A stretch of DNA of 16,212 bases from an uncultured Clostridia bacterium (GTDB lineage: Bacteria > Bacillota > Clostridia > Christensenellales > CAG-138), in contig CALAXO010000013.1 of NCBI GenBank assembly GCA_937894955.1, positions 1 through 16,212 on the forward strand, read 5' to 3'. The position numbers and the translations under genes are program-made. This document shows positions 1 through 5,516 of this stretch, in pieces. The number at the start of each line of letters is the position of its first letter. Within the stretch, counting starts at the first letter, position 1. The notes below the pieces were generated by a model. That model saw only the letters and a list, made by a program, of their open reading frames with translations. It ran no database searches and was not told the DNA's origin.

Positions 1-1
1 T

Positions 2-163
2 TATCGGGCGTTACACCTTTTGTTGCGGTGGTTGCAACGGGCTGTTGCTCCGGATGAAGCCGATACATTTGAATGCATGGAGTTTCAGCAACTTGCAATT
101 TTGGAATTGAGAGGTTTGCGAATTCAAGATAAAGTCGCTGCCAGCAGAGACTCAAATGCATGA
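2..163 (+). CDS. C-terminal end of an unrecognised plus-strand protein (partial)
   Basis: An open frame enters from the left edge and ends at TGA 161-163, giving 53 residues. It begins YRALHLLLRWLQRAV and ends LRGLRIQDKVAASRDSNA. The composition (amphipathic leucine-rich stretches followed by a charged tail) reads like a genuine protein end, and a terminator-like hairpin lies 17 nt downstream. I do not recognise the family. It opposes the late operon, so it could be a phage early or lysogeny gene, or a bacterial gene flanking an integrated prophage. The true start is outside the window. It could still be a chance open frame, because only 162 nt are visible. Confidence 0.35.
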   Translation, partial: YRALHLLLRWLQRAVAPDEADTFECMEFQQLAILELRGLRIQDKVAASRDSNA

Positions 164-180
164 CGCCGCATGAAAAAGGT

Positions 181-210
181 GCTGCAAATATGACTTGATT
201 TCGCAACAGC
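181..210. terminator. Candidate bidirectional terminator between convergent genes
   Basis: GCTG(C)AAAT at 181-189 can pair with ATTT(CGCAA)CAGC at 198-210, giving two 4-bp helices separated by an asymmetric internal loop. On the plus strand the hairpin is followed by CGCTTTTCTTT. On the minus strand it is followed by ACCTTTTTC. It sits between the plus-strand frame ending at 163 and the minus-strand gene ending at 225, where a shared terminator would be expected. The helix is imperfect, so the call is tentative. Confidence 0.35.
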
Positions 211-224
211 CGCTTTTCTTTGGT

Positions 225-389
225 TTAATCCAAGCCCAATTCTTTTTTCAGCAATCGAATGCCTTCGGTTACAGCATTCACGCGCTGCGTTCCCATAGCG
301 GCCGCGCACTTCTCAATATCTTCGATCTCCTGCTTTGACAGTCGAAAGCCGATTTTCTCGGTGCGCGGGTTTCGTTGTTGGTCTTCCAT
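225..389 (-). CDS. Small ribbon-helix-helix-like DNA-binding protein
   Basis: This 54-residue protein starts at ATG 389 (MEDQQRNPRTEKIGFRLS). A short basic N-terminus with a beta-strand-like segment (EKIGFRLS, about residues 11-18) precedes two predicted helices, KQEIEDIEKCAAAMG and VNAVTEGIRLLKKELG. The pattern strand, helix, G turn, helix fits the ribbon-helix-helix fold of Arc/CopG-type repressors or small MobC-like accessory proteins, which act as dimers on DNA. It lies beyond the late-operon terminator, so it probably has its own promoter. The frame stays open upstream to a TTG at 434, but no good ribosome binding site supports that start, and the site before ATG 389 is also weak. The role is inferred from the fold pattern only. 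It could be a phage regulator or a bacterial gene flanking the prophage. Confidence 0.6.
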   Translation of the reverse strand: MEDQQRNPRTEKIGFRLSKQEIEDIEKCAAAMGTQRVNAVTEGIRLLKKELGLD

Positions 390-460
390 CGGGTGAGGAA
401 TCTTCTGAACCCGTAACCCTGTTTTAAAACGCAAATATATTTAATCAAATGTATAAAGCT

Positions 461-508
461 AAAAATAAAAAATGCACCCGCAAATTGCAATGCTTAACGC
501 TTTGCGGG
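461..508 (-). terminator. Rho-independent terminator of the late operon
   Basis: TTTGCGGG (501-508) and CCCGCAAA (477-484) form a perfect 8-bp GC-rich stem with a 16-nt loop. Read on the minus strand it is followed by TGCATTTTTTATTTTTAG, a strong T-tract. It begins 13 nt after the holin stop codon at 522, exactly where the late transcript should end. Confidence 0.85.
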
Positions 509-521
509 CACGGGGTGAAAC

Positions 522-731
522 TTAGTCCTCTGTTTGCTGGATCTCCGGCAGGCCTGCAACACTGGTGAGCAGCGAGAGAATACCGGCAAGCACGGAAGCA
601 GATGCTACTGCAATCCAATTAACATCGCCGAGTACGGCAGACGTGCCGATAGTTGCAACGGCAGTCTGAGCGATTGTTTTAACGGCACGGATGCCTGCGG
701 CTTTGAGCCAGAGTTTTGTTTTTACGGTCAT
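522..731 (-). CDS. Holin, phage r1t/phi-LC3 type
   Basis: This holin forms lesions in the cytoplasmic membrane so that the endolysin can reach peptidoglycan. The 69-residue form starts at ATG 731, preceded by AAAGGA with 8-nt spacing. It has a cationic N-terminus (MTVKTKLWLKAAGIRAVK), a first hydrophobic segment at about residues 17-35, a DVNW turn, a second hydrophobic segment at about 38-60 (AVASASVLAGILSLLTSVAG), and an acidic tail ending IQQTED. Size, two-helix topology, the WLKAAG.RAVKT.AQ start and the VNWIA...LAGILSLLTS second helix match the small r1t/phi-LC3 holins. It is the last gene of the operon, after the endolysin and a membrane-anchored coiled-coil protein. The frame is open further upstream to ATG 764 and ATG 761, which would add an 11-residue, very basic extension, so a dual-start holin/antiholin pair is possible. 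Confidence 0.8.
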   Translation of the reverse strand: MTVKTKLWLKAAGIRAVKTIAQTAVATIGTSAVLGDVNWIAVASASVLAGILSLLTSVAGLPEIQQTED

Positions 732-745
732 TGTTTTATCCTTTC

Positions 746-760
746 TGCGGTTTTTCCGCA
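746..760 (-). promoter_or_regulatory. Hairpin between the two possible holin starts
   Basis: TGCGG (756-760 on the minus strand) and CCGCA (746-750) form a 5-bp stem with an AAAAA loop, directly upstream of the AAAGGA ribosome binding site used by ATG 731 and directly downstream of ATG 764/761. It could modulate the choice between long and short holin starts, as the structure at the lambda S gene start does. No terminator-like T-tract follows. Confidence 0.35.
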
Positions 761-770
761 TCATACTATA

Positions 771-1112
771 TCATACTATGGGCAGTTCCATGGCGGACGT
801 GAAGAGTGCATCCGCCCAGCCGTCTCCGTTTAGAGCTTTGTAGATATCATGCTGTATAATGATTTGCTGCGTGTCTGTCTGCGTGCGGCTGCCCTTAGCT
901 ATGATGGCGCGACACCGTGCCTGTAGGCTGTCAAGTGTCAGCATCATCAGTGCCTGCCGTTCGGCGGATGCGGCGCGGGCTTCGGCGGCTGATACCTGCG
1001 CTGCCGCTTTTTTGCGTTCCCGGTGTGCAGTCAGTGCCGCTGTCACCACGGCGGTTAGTGCGCCGCTGCCAAGCACGGCACTAATCAATGTTACCCAAAG
1101 GTTTACAGTCAC
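771..1112 (-). CDS. Membrane-anchored coiled-coil protein of the lysis cassette
   Basis: This 113-residue protein starts at GTG 1112, overlapping the endolysin stop (GTGA). It has one N-terminal hydrophobic segment (about residues 5-28), a basic stop-transfer patch (HRERKK, 30-35), an alanine/glutamate-rich helix likely to form a coiled coil (36-60), and a conserved-looking C-terminal part including LTLDSLQARCRAIIAKG and IYKALNGDGWADALFTSAMELP. Similar small proteins with one transmembrane helix and an LG/LN-GNG or GDG segment near the C-terminus sit beside holins in many Firmicute phages and are often called holin-like. The topology resembles XhlA, the membrane protein that works with the XhlB holin in PBSX, although I see no clear sequence relation. 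The holin follows 39 nt downstream. A holin-accessory or antiholin role is inference. Confidence 0.65.
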   Translation of the reverse strand: MTVNLWVTLISAVLGSGALTAVVTAALTAHRERKKAAAQVSAAEARAASAERQALMMLTLDSLQARCRAIIAKGSRTQTDTQQIIIQHDIYKALNGDGWADALFTSAMELPIV

Positions 1113-1390
1113 TGGTTGGCACCGTCCTTCGTGATGGTAATGCGGATACCGTGCATCAGCACGGTTGCAGCATCATCTGCCGTTATAGGGTTGACTTCAA
1201 ACGGGGCAGGGGTGTAGTCGGCAATCATGCGGTCATATGCCGCTTGGGATTTCGCACCCCACTTACCATCTTCTGCCAAACCCTTGCCGTCACTATCTGT
1301 ATAGCCTGCTGCATTAAGTGCTGTCTGCATTGCTTTGTATGCCGCACCGGTGTGCATAGGGCTCGCTACCTCGAATTTTGCTTTTACCAT
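1109..1390 (-). CDS. Possible internal translation product: free wall-binding domain of the endolysin
   Basis: ATG 1390 is codon 199 of the endolysin, exactly at the linker/domain boundary. It is preceded by GCGAGGAACAAACG, which places a GAGGA Shine-Dalgarno core 7 nt before the ATG. Initiation here would give a 93-residue protein (MVKAKFEVASPMHTG onward) with only the wall-binding part. In clostridial and enterococcal phage endolysins (CTP1L, CD27L, Lys170) comparable secondary products are known to associate with the full enzyme. Here it is inferred from the site alone. Confidence 0.5.
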   Translation of the reverse strand: MVKAKFEVASPMHTGAAYKAMQTALNAAGYTDSDGKGLAEDGKWGAKSQAAYDRMIADYTPAPFEVNPITADDAATVLMHGIRITITKDGANQ

Positions 1391-1984
1391 CGTTTGTTCC
1401 TCGCTTTCTTCGTAATTGAATTTTACTGTCATGCGTCCGGTGTGCATCCACGGACGCTCAGTCAGCCGTGTAATTACCACACCGTACGCTAAACCGCGTG
1501 CCTCGACAACAAGCGGTTCGCCCGTGTGCGTAAATCCGCACACCCACCCCACATGTGTCATCTTCCCCTTGCTGTTTGCCATAAACAGTGCATCGCCGAT
1601 TGTATAACTGCCATAGTTGTTGGTTGCTGTACGTTTTTCTGTACACCAGTAGTTATAGTTCATATCGGCATTGATATCAGTCTTCTCCCCGCATTCATAT
1701 GTAAGATATGCGTCAAGAAGCCCTTGGCAGTCTGTCGCACACTCCGTTGATTTCCAGTTTTTTGTGTAGTAATCGTACGTTTCGGGTTTCCATCCCCGTT
1801 TTATGTATTCGTTGCGGTACCGGGCAATGGTACTATCTGTTGTTTGCACCCGTACGCTTCCAAACAGATAATGCCAGGGCTCCGTGCAACACTCGCCGGC
1901 GGGTATAGGCAGCAGTGCATCCGTAGGAACGGATGCTGCATGGGTCAGTGTCCATGCTATGAAATCACGCACATTATGCTTCAT
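1109..1984 (-). CDS. Endolysin: NlpC/P60-like peptidase with C-terminal wall-binding domain
   Basis: This 291-residue lysis enzyme is predicted to cleave a peptide bond in peptidoglycan stems. The candidate nucleophile is Cys86 in TDCQGLLDAYL, matching the DCxGL signature of NlpC/P60-like peptidases. His144 in MTHVGWVCGF fits the general-base position, and Glu161 in PLVVEARG may be the third residue. The long N-terminal lead-in with PWHYLFG and a Tyr-rich region before DCQGL resembles endolysins of clostridial phages. After a charged linker (about 188-198, YEESEEQ), the C-terminal part (199-260) contains PMHTGAAYKAMQTALNAAGY and GLAEDGKWGAKSQAAYD, the pattern of a PG_binding_1-type domain. 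There is no signal peptide, so export depends on the holin. The start is ATG 1984 with AGAGG upstream. An internal ATG with its own ribosome binding site precedes the binding domain. Confidence 0.85.
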   Translation of the reverse strand: MKHNVRDFIAWTLTHAASVPTDALLPIPAGECCTEPWHYLFGSVRVQTTDSTIARYRNEYIKRGWKPETYDYYTKNWKSTECATDCQGLLDAYLTYECGEKTDINADMNYNYWCTEKRTATNNYGSYTIGDALFMANSKGKMTHVGWVCGFTHTGEPLVVEARGLAYGVVITRLTERPWMHTGRMTVKFNYEESEEQTMVKAKFEVASPMHTGAAYKAMQTALNAAGYTDSDGKGLAEDGKWGAKSQAAYDRMIADYTPAPFEVNPITADDAATVLMHGIRITITKDGANQ

Positions 1985-1995
1985 TGGTTACCTCT

Positions 1996-2625
1996 TTAAT
2001 AATCGCTTTCGTACATCTCAATTTCGTAAACATTGAGATAATAGGGATACCCGGTCTGATTCGTTTTGCGCATGTTGATTTTGAACAAACGCCTTACCTC
2101 GGGCATATCAATGCGGTCGACAGATATGTCAGCGGTATTGCCGTTTGTGACATGAATCTTTTTCCATGCCCACGCAATCTGGCAGACTCGATTCCGTTCG
2201 GAGCTGGTCAGATTGAAAAACGATTCTTCCGTGAAATATCTTTCGTTAAGGATATAAACATCCCATGACGAAGTGTTCAGGTCGGAATCTTCACCTGCAG
2301 AACCGGCATGATATATCTTGAGTATCGGATTTGCAACGGGGGTATGAATGTCGAATGCAACCCAACTGTTGATGCCGGAAGCGTGCCACTTGTCGGCTTC
2401 GGGATCACTCATCTTTCCGTCAAATGCGTGCTGCGGTCCGTTCTTCGCATAATCCGGATACTCCTTGTTGTAGTAAAGAACGGTAGCATTGAGTGCGAGG
2501 TTCTTTCTTAGGTGATAAATCGTTTCGCCTTTAAGCACCGCTTTCTGCACTTGTTTCCCGGCAGCGTAAAACTTTCCGTCCCTGTCCAGCGTTCCTAAAG
2601 ACTGCTTCGCAAGATAAGCTCTCAT
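1996..2625 (-). CDS. F5/8 type C (discoidin) domain tail protein, probable receptor-binding protein
   Basis: This 209-residue protein starts at ATG 2625 and overlaps the preceding gene by ATGA. After a 40-residue lead (KQSLGTLDRDGKFYAAGKQV), residues about 42-206 look like a discoidin-type beta-sandwich: the opening NLALNATV, an AFDG motif at 67-70 followed by KW at 79-80, SWVAFDI at 87-93, strands at 100-106, SSWDVYIL at 119-126, and a closing LNVYEIEMYES. F5/8C domains (CBM32-like) bind carbohydrates or lipids at loop tips. At the distal end of a baseplate and fibre cluster, the likely job is binding host surface glycans. It carries no obvious trimerisation or baseplate-docking domain except possibly the N-terminal 40 residues. 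The receptor is unknown. Confidence 0.7.
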   Translation of the reverse strand: MRAYLAKQSLGTLDRDGKFYAAGKQVQKAVLKGETIYHLRKNLALNATVLYYNKEYPDYAKNGPQHAFDGKMSDPEADKWHASGINSWVAFDIHTPVANPILKIYHAGSAGEDSDLNTSSWDVYILNERYFTEESFFNLTSSERNRVCQIAWAWKKIHVTNGNTADISVDRIDMPEVRRLFKINMRKTNQTGYPYYLNVYEIEMYESDY

Positions 2626-3308
2626 TCCGTCCCTCCAGTTTCTCCTTCGGGAGACTCAGGCTCGCTTGGAGCTTCAGTCTCGGGATCAACGATGAGATAC
2701 AGCACGTTATCATCCTGCCGCTCGGGTAGCTCCGTAACCACTCGATACCGCATATAACCGGTGAAGTCAAACGTCCCAGCCATCGCCTGCGCACACTCTT
2801 GTGTGGTCTGTGCGCTTGACGCTGCTGCGCTTGCAGCCGTCTGTGCGGTTTGTGCGTCTTTTGCCGCTGCGCTTGCAGCCGTCTGTGCACTTTCGGCTTG
2901 TTCAGCTGCTGCTGTGGCCGCTTGAGCCATATTGTCGGCTCTCTCAAGAATCTGTCCATACACATCCTCGTCGGGCTCTTGCGGTGTACCTGCGGCGTCC
3001 GTGATGCATCCGAAACACCTGATACGCGCCGGCGTAGTCGTTCGGATGTTGCCAGCCTCCAGGCCCACTTCAACCGCACGTACTCCGCGCAGTGTAGGTA
3101 TCGGGCACTCGTCGCCGTCGAAGATGACGCGTTCGTTTCTGCGCTCTCGTCCCACTTGGTACACGAAAACCGCGACGCGATTTGGGAACTCCGCCCACTC
3201 GTCATCCAGGTCGAACACGGCCGTGTAATCGTTGTTGCCGCATACGATGAACGCCGGTGGTTGTGATTTAGCAATCTTATTGCGTACTGTGACATTAATT
3301 GTTGGCAT
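2622..3308 (-). CDS. Baseplate upper/fibre-shaft protein with alanine-rich repeats
   Basis: This 228-residue protein starts at ATG 3308 after GGGGGAAAGATT. Residues 1-120 form a compact domain with NDYTAVFDLDDEWAEFP, RVIFDGDECPIP and an AVEVGLEAGNIRTTTPARI segment. That pattern is typical of the N-terminal domain of Firmicute phage baseplate-upper (BppU-like) and fibre proteins, ending in the DEDVYGQIL helix. Residues about 125-176 are almost entirely Ala, Gln, Thr and Ser and contain a 14-residue tandem repeat, suggesting a helical or coiled trimeric shaft. The remainder (about 178-209, FTGYMRYRVVTELP then DDNVLYLIVDP) is a short motif common in phage tail proteins, followed by an acidic Pro/Glu tail. 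It probably anchors to the baseplate and presents the discoidin protein encoded next. Confidence 0.65.
   Translation of the reverse strand: MPTINVTVRNKIAKSQPPAFIVCGNNDYTAVFDLDDEWAEFPNRVAVFVYQVGRERRNERVIFDGDECPIPTLRGVRAVEVGLEAGNIRTTTPARIRCFGCITDAAGTPQEPDEDVYGQILERADNMAQAATAAAEQAESAQTAASAAAKDAQTAQTAASAAASSAQTTQECAQAMAGTFDFTGYMRYRVVTELPERQDDNVLYLIVDPETEAPSEPESPEGETGGTE
2824..2888 (-). repeat. Tandem 42-nt repeat coding for the alanine-rich shaft
   Basis: A 23-nt block is identical at 2824-2846 and 2866-2888, a 42-nt offset. It encodes two 14-residue units, AESAQTAASAAAKD and AQTAQTAASAAASS (residues 138-151 and 152-165), with partial extra units on either side. Exact identity at this length points to recent duplication or slippage, so shaft length may vary between relatives. 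Confidence 0.7.
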
Positions 3309-3366
3309 AATCTTTCCCCCGTTTTATCTTTTTAGGAAGTCTCGGAATAATCCGTTTTCTGCATTT

Positions 3367-3840
3367 TTATGTTCTCGATGATTGTTGACTATGTGCCGGA
3401 TTCAGCAGAACCCAGCTTGTCCCGTTAAAAACCACCAGCGCCGTCATGCCCGCCGATATGTCCGCTGCGGATATCGCCGCATTGGTGTAGCAGTTTATGA
3501 TTGCCGCCGCACCAGTACTCCCGATATTCAGCGTTGGACCCTCGGCGGAGTTAGCATTGGTGAACCTGACCGCCACAATAGCCCCCGTTACCCGCGTGAA
3601 TCCCGACAGTGCAGCCGTTTTAGCCGCAGTGGCCGCCGCCGTGCCGCACACACAGTAACCGCGTCCGAGAGCTTTTGCGGCTCCCAGCGTAGTGCTTTGC
3701 CCCGTGCCGCCTCGCGCAACCGAAAGCACGCCGCCTGTGATATCCATCGCAGTGTGCGCGTGCGTGGTCGGAGCAAAAGCGGCCTTCAATTTGGCGTAAA
3801 AAGCCTTCAGTCCGGCAATGTTCACGTACGCCGCGCTCAT
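3367..3840 (-). CDS. Tail fibre protein with HxH motif and GGTG collar
   Basis: This 157-residue protein starts at ATG 3840, overlapping the previous fibre gene by ATGA. Residues 1-22 are an N-terminal helix (AGLKAFYAKLKAAF). Residues 24-50 carry APTTHAHTAMDITGG and VARGGTGQST, the HxH plus GGTG signature of phage fibres; in T4 gp37, HxH motifs coordinate iron along the trimer axis. Residues about 58-147 form a beta-rich domain (YCVCGTAAATAAKTAALSGF, VRFTNANS.EGPTLNI, ALVVFNGTSWVLLNP) of a kind repeatedly found in Firmicute phage fibres and thought to contact the host. It probably trimerises. The N-terminus resembles that of the gene just upstream (both begin with a YV..AGL or YVDKTGL segment), suggesting shared docking. 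Confidence 0.75.
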   Translation of the reverse strand: MSAAYVNIAGLKAFYAKLKAAFAPTTHAHTAMDITGGVLSVARGGTGQSTTLGAAKALGRGYCVCGTAAATAAKTAALSGFTRVTGAIVAVRFTNANSAEGPTLNIGSTGAAAIINCYTNAAISAADISAGMTALVVFNGTSWVLLNPAHSQQSSRT

Positions 3841-4562
3841 ACGACTATTGCCTCTATTTCAGAATCCGGAATCGGTGTCAGGTCGTCGGCCGCTACATAC
3901 TTCGACAGATCTATAAAGCCCGCCAGCACATCCCAGAGGTAGACGGTGTTAATGCAGACGCACACAACATTGGTTCCCGCCGGATAGGCTTTGCCGGCTC
4001 CCTCAACAAACTTATCCGTCGTTGTGAAGTCCGTTGTTGCATTGTACACGCACCCCAGCACCGACAGACCCGGCGGCGGCAATACCGATATATCCAGACT
4101 GCCCGAGGGCTTGTACACGCCCGACACCATCGATGCGACATATGCCGCCACGGCCTTAGGGGTTGCGGCATATGTGTCGCTCGATGCGTTTTTGCTGATA
4201 TCCGTACACAGCTCGGTTTTTGTTGCCCCTGCTGCTATTCCGCTCAGTTTTTCCTTTTCAGCCGCCGTATAGTCGTTTGAGCTCAGCCCTTTTCCCGTCA
4301 CCTTGTCTACCTTGGTTGTATCAGACGGATGCACATGATCGCCGCGCGCAAAAGCTGTTTCCACGCCGACTGCGGCGGTGCCGTCCGCTTTGGGCAGAGT
4401 TGTTGATGCTGTTGCTCCGTCCGGCACATCGGACGCGGTTATGAATCTGCTGTCGTTTTCAAGCTGACTGGTTTTTGTGGGTATTCTGCCCGTGACCCAC
4501 TCTTTCACCCTGCCCCAAAAGTACAACAGACCGGTTTTGTCCACATAGGTTTTTGTTGCCAT
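3837..4562 (-). CDS. Tail fibre protein with HVHP motif
   Basis: This 241-residue protein starts at ATG 4562. The N-terminal docking-like segment is YVDKTGLLYFWGRVKEWV (6-23), followed by PTKTSQLENDSRFIT (28-42), typical of clostridial phage fibres. A trimerisation region has FARGDHVHPSDTTK (71-84) with the HxH metal-binding pattern, and GLSSNDYTAAEKEKLSGIAAGA (residues 92-113), another fibre hallmark. Residues 115-148 make a helical linker. About 149-222 form a terminal domain (VYKPSGSLDISVLP, YNATTDFTT, GTNVVCVCINTVYLWDVL), and an acidic tail follows. It is likely a trimeric adhesin fibre, co-expressed with the shorter fibre gene that overlaps its 3' end. The binding target is not predictable. 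Confidence 0.75.
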   Translation of the reverse strand: MATKTYVDKTGLLYFWGRVKEWVTGRIPTKTSQLENDSRFITASDVPDGATASTTLPKADGTAAVGVETAFARGDHVHPSDTTKVDKVTGKGLSSNDYTAAEKEKLSGIAAGATKTELCTDISKNASSDTYAATPKAVAAYVASMVSGVYKPSGSLDISVLPPPGLSVLGCVYNATTDFTTTDKFVEGAGKAYPAGTNVVCVCINTVYLWDVLAGFIDLSKYVAADDLTPIPDSEIEAIVV

Positions 4563-4577
4563 TAGTCTTTTTCCTCG

Positions 4578-4796
4578 CTATTCGAAAATTTTCGCGATAT
4601 CGGCAAGCGCTATCGCGCCCACTGTCGGATCGCTTTCAGGATGCTCCTCGTGGTATTTTGCAATCGAGCTTTGCAACTGCTCAGGAGACACGCCGATCGC
4701 TATAAGCTCCCTCGCTCCGCAGTCTCGGAGGCTGAACGTCCTGTTTCCGATTGTTATTTGACTTATGTATTCATCACGTTCGTCTGCACCGATCAT
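4578..4796 (-). CDS. Small fibre-cluster protein of unknown function
   Basis: This 72-residue protein starts at ATG 4796, 6 nt after the preceding fibre gene, with GGGGAG upstream. Residues 9-30 (EYISQITIGNRTFSLRDCGA and onward) fit the pattern Y-x-x-x-I-x-I-x-x-x-T-(F/Y)-x-(I/L)-x-D-x-x-AR, common at N-termini of Firmicute phage fibre proteins. The rest is predicted helical and acidic (VSPEQLQSSIAKYHEEHPES). There is no transmembrane segment. A small spacer protein, adaptor or fibre-assembly factor would fit, but the function is not known. It occupies a place comparable to the small XkdW/XkdX genes of PBSX without recognisable similarity. Confidence 0.6.
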   Translation of the reverse strand: MIGADERDEYISQITIGNRTFSLRDCGARELIAIGVSPEQLQSSIAKYHEEHPESDPTVGAIALADIAKIFE

Positions 4797-4802
4797 ATCG
4801 CT

Positions 4803-5516
4803 TTACTCCCCGCTCATGCTGACGAGATTCACTCTGTGGGTTTGCCCATGCACCACAGTGACGCTCACAGGTATGCAGCCCACGGATCCGGTGTAGTACG
4901 CGACCTCGTACGTACCGCCGTATCGCACCACAAGCTCCGCTTTACCTTTTGCATCCGCAGTGGCCGAGTACTGATGGTTCCCGCTTGTCGCTATAACAGT
5001 CGCATTTGCCGGAGCAACGACGCTGATCGTTGCTGCGAACCACGTCAAAACTGTCTGATACTGTTTTACGGTATCGACCAGCACTGTTTTCGGAACAGCT
5101 TCGCGGTCTGATTTGGCGGCTGTAATTACCCAGCTCCCGTAATCCGGCAGACTGAGCGTTTTGGTGTCACCCCCCACTCCCGCAATCACCCCCGCGTCAC
5201 CCGTTGCCGTCACATCTGCATCGGCGGCATTAGTCACTATGATTTGGGGCTGCAGCCATGCTGTCGGCAGCTGCGCCTTAGGTACCCGTCCTTTCACATC
5301 GAGAGACGCTACGCCGTTCGCTTTTCCTTTTTCTGTAGCTGCGACATACTCAAGAGCCGGAATCTGGTCTTTCGGTACCATACCCGATTCATCGATATCC
5401 GCTTTTTTTGCCAACGCCGCATCTATTGCTTCCATGTTCCTTCCTATCGGTGTAATGTCGGCGAAATCGCTGCTGTCGGGCACCGTCAGATTGTAGTTTG
5501 GTGTAATTCGCGCCAT
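4803..5516 (-). CDS. Tail fibre protein with Ig-like/beta-sandwich C-terminus
   Basis: I place the start at ATG 5516 (MARITPNYNLTVPDSSDFAD), which overlaps the XkdU stop as TAATG and follows a strong AAAGGAGG site, giving 237 residues. A longer frame reaching 5594 lies inside the upstream gene and is unlikely. The N-terminus (FADITPIGRNMEAIDAALAKK) is a classic docking segment. Two copies of a short fibre motif follow, GMVPKDQIP (45-53) and GRVPKAQLP (76-84). Residues about 90-160 and 160-235 read as two consecutive beta domains: the first ends YGSWVITAAKSDREAVPKTV and VDTVKQYQTVLTWFAATISV, and the second resembles a carboxypeptidase-regulatory or Ig-like fold (NATVIATSGNHQYSATAD, YGGTYEVAYY, VSVTVVHGQTHRVNLV). 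It is the first host-recognition gene after the baseplate. Confidence 0.75.
   Translation of the reverse strand: MARITPNYNLTVPDSSDFADITPIGRNMEAIDAALAKKADIDESGMVPKDQIPALEYVAATEKGKANGVASLDVKGRVPKAQLPTAWLQPQIIVTNAADADVTATGDAGVIAGVGGDTKTLSLPDYGSWVITAAKSDREAVPKTVLVDTVKQYQTVLTWFAATISVVAPANATVIATSGNHQYSATADAKGKAELVVRYGGTYEVAYYTGSVGCIPVSVTVVHGQTHRVNLVSMSGE

Noticed and set aside
124..309. Minus-strand frame of 61 codons overlapping the ribbon-helix-helix gene
   Set aside because: Its composition is not protein-like and it conflicts with a better gene at 225-389.
390..470. Possible promoter upstream of the ribbon-helix-helix gene (TATATT with weak -35)
   Set aside because: The TATATT element is present in an AT-rich stretch, but the matching -35 hexamer is poor at any reasonable spacing, so I do not list it as a feature.
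2531..3295. Minus-strand frame of 254 codons overlapping the shaft and discoidin genes
   Set aside because: It is rich in Arg, Gln, Pro and Ser and is a frame shadow of the alanine-rich shaft. The two recognised genes in the other frames have good starts and ATGA coupling.
3309..3366. Short hairpin CGGATTATTCCG in the gap before the shaft gene
   Set aside because: The stem is only 4 bp and is not followed by a T-tract; the gap is 58 nt and mainly carries the ribosome binding site of the next gene.
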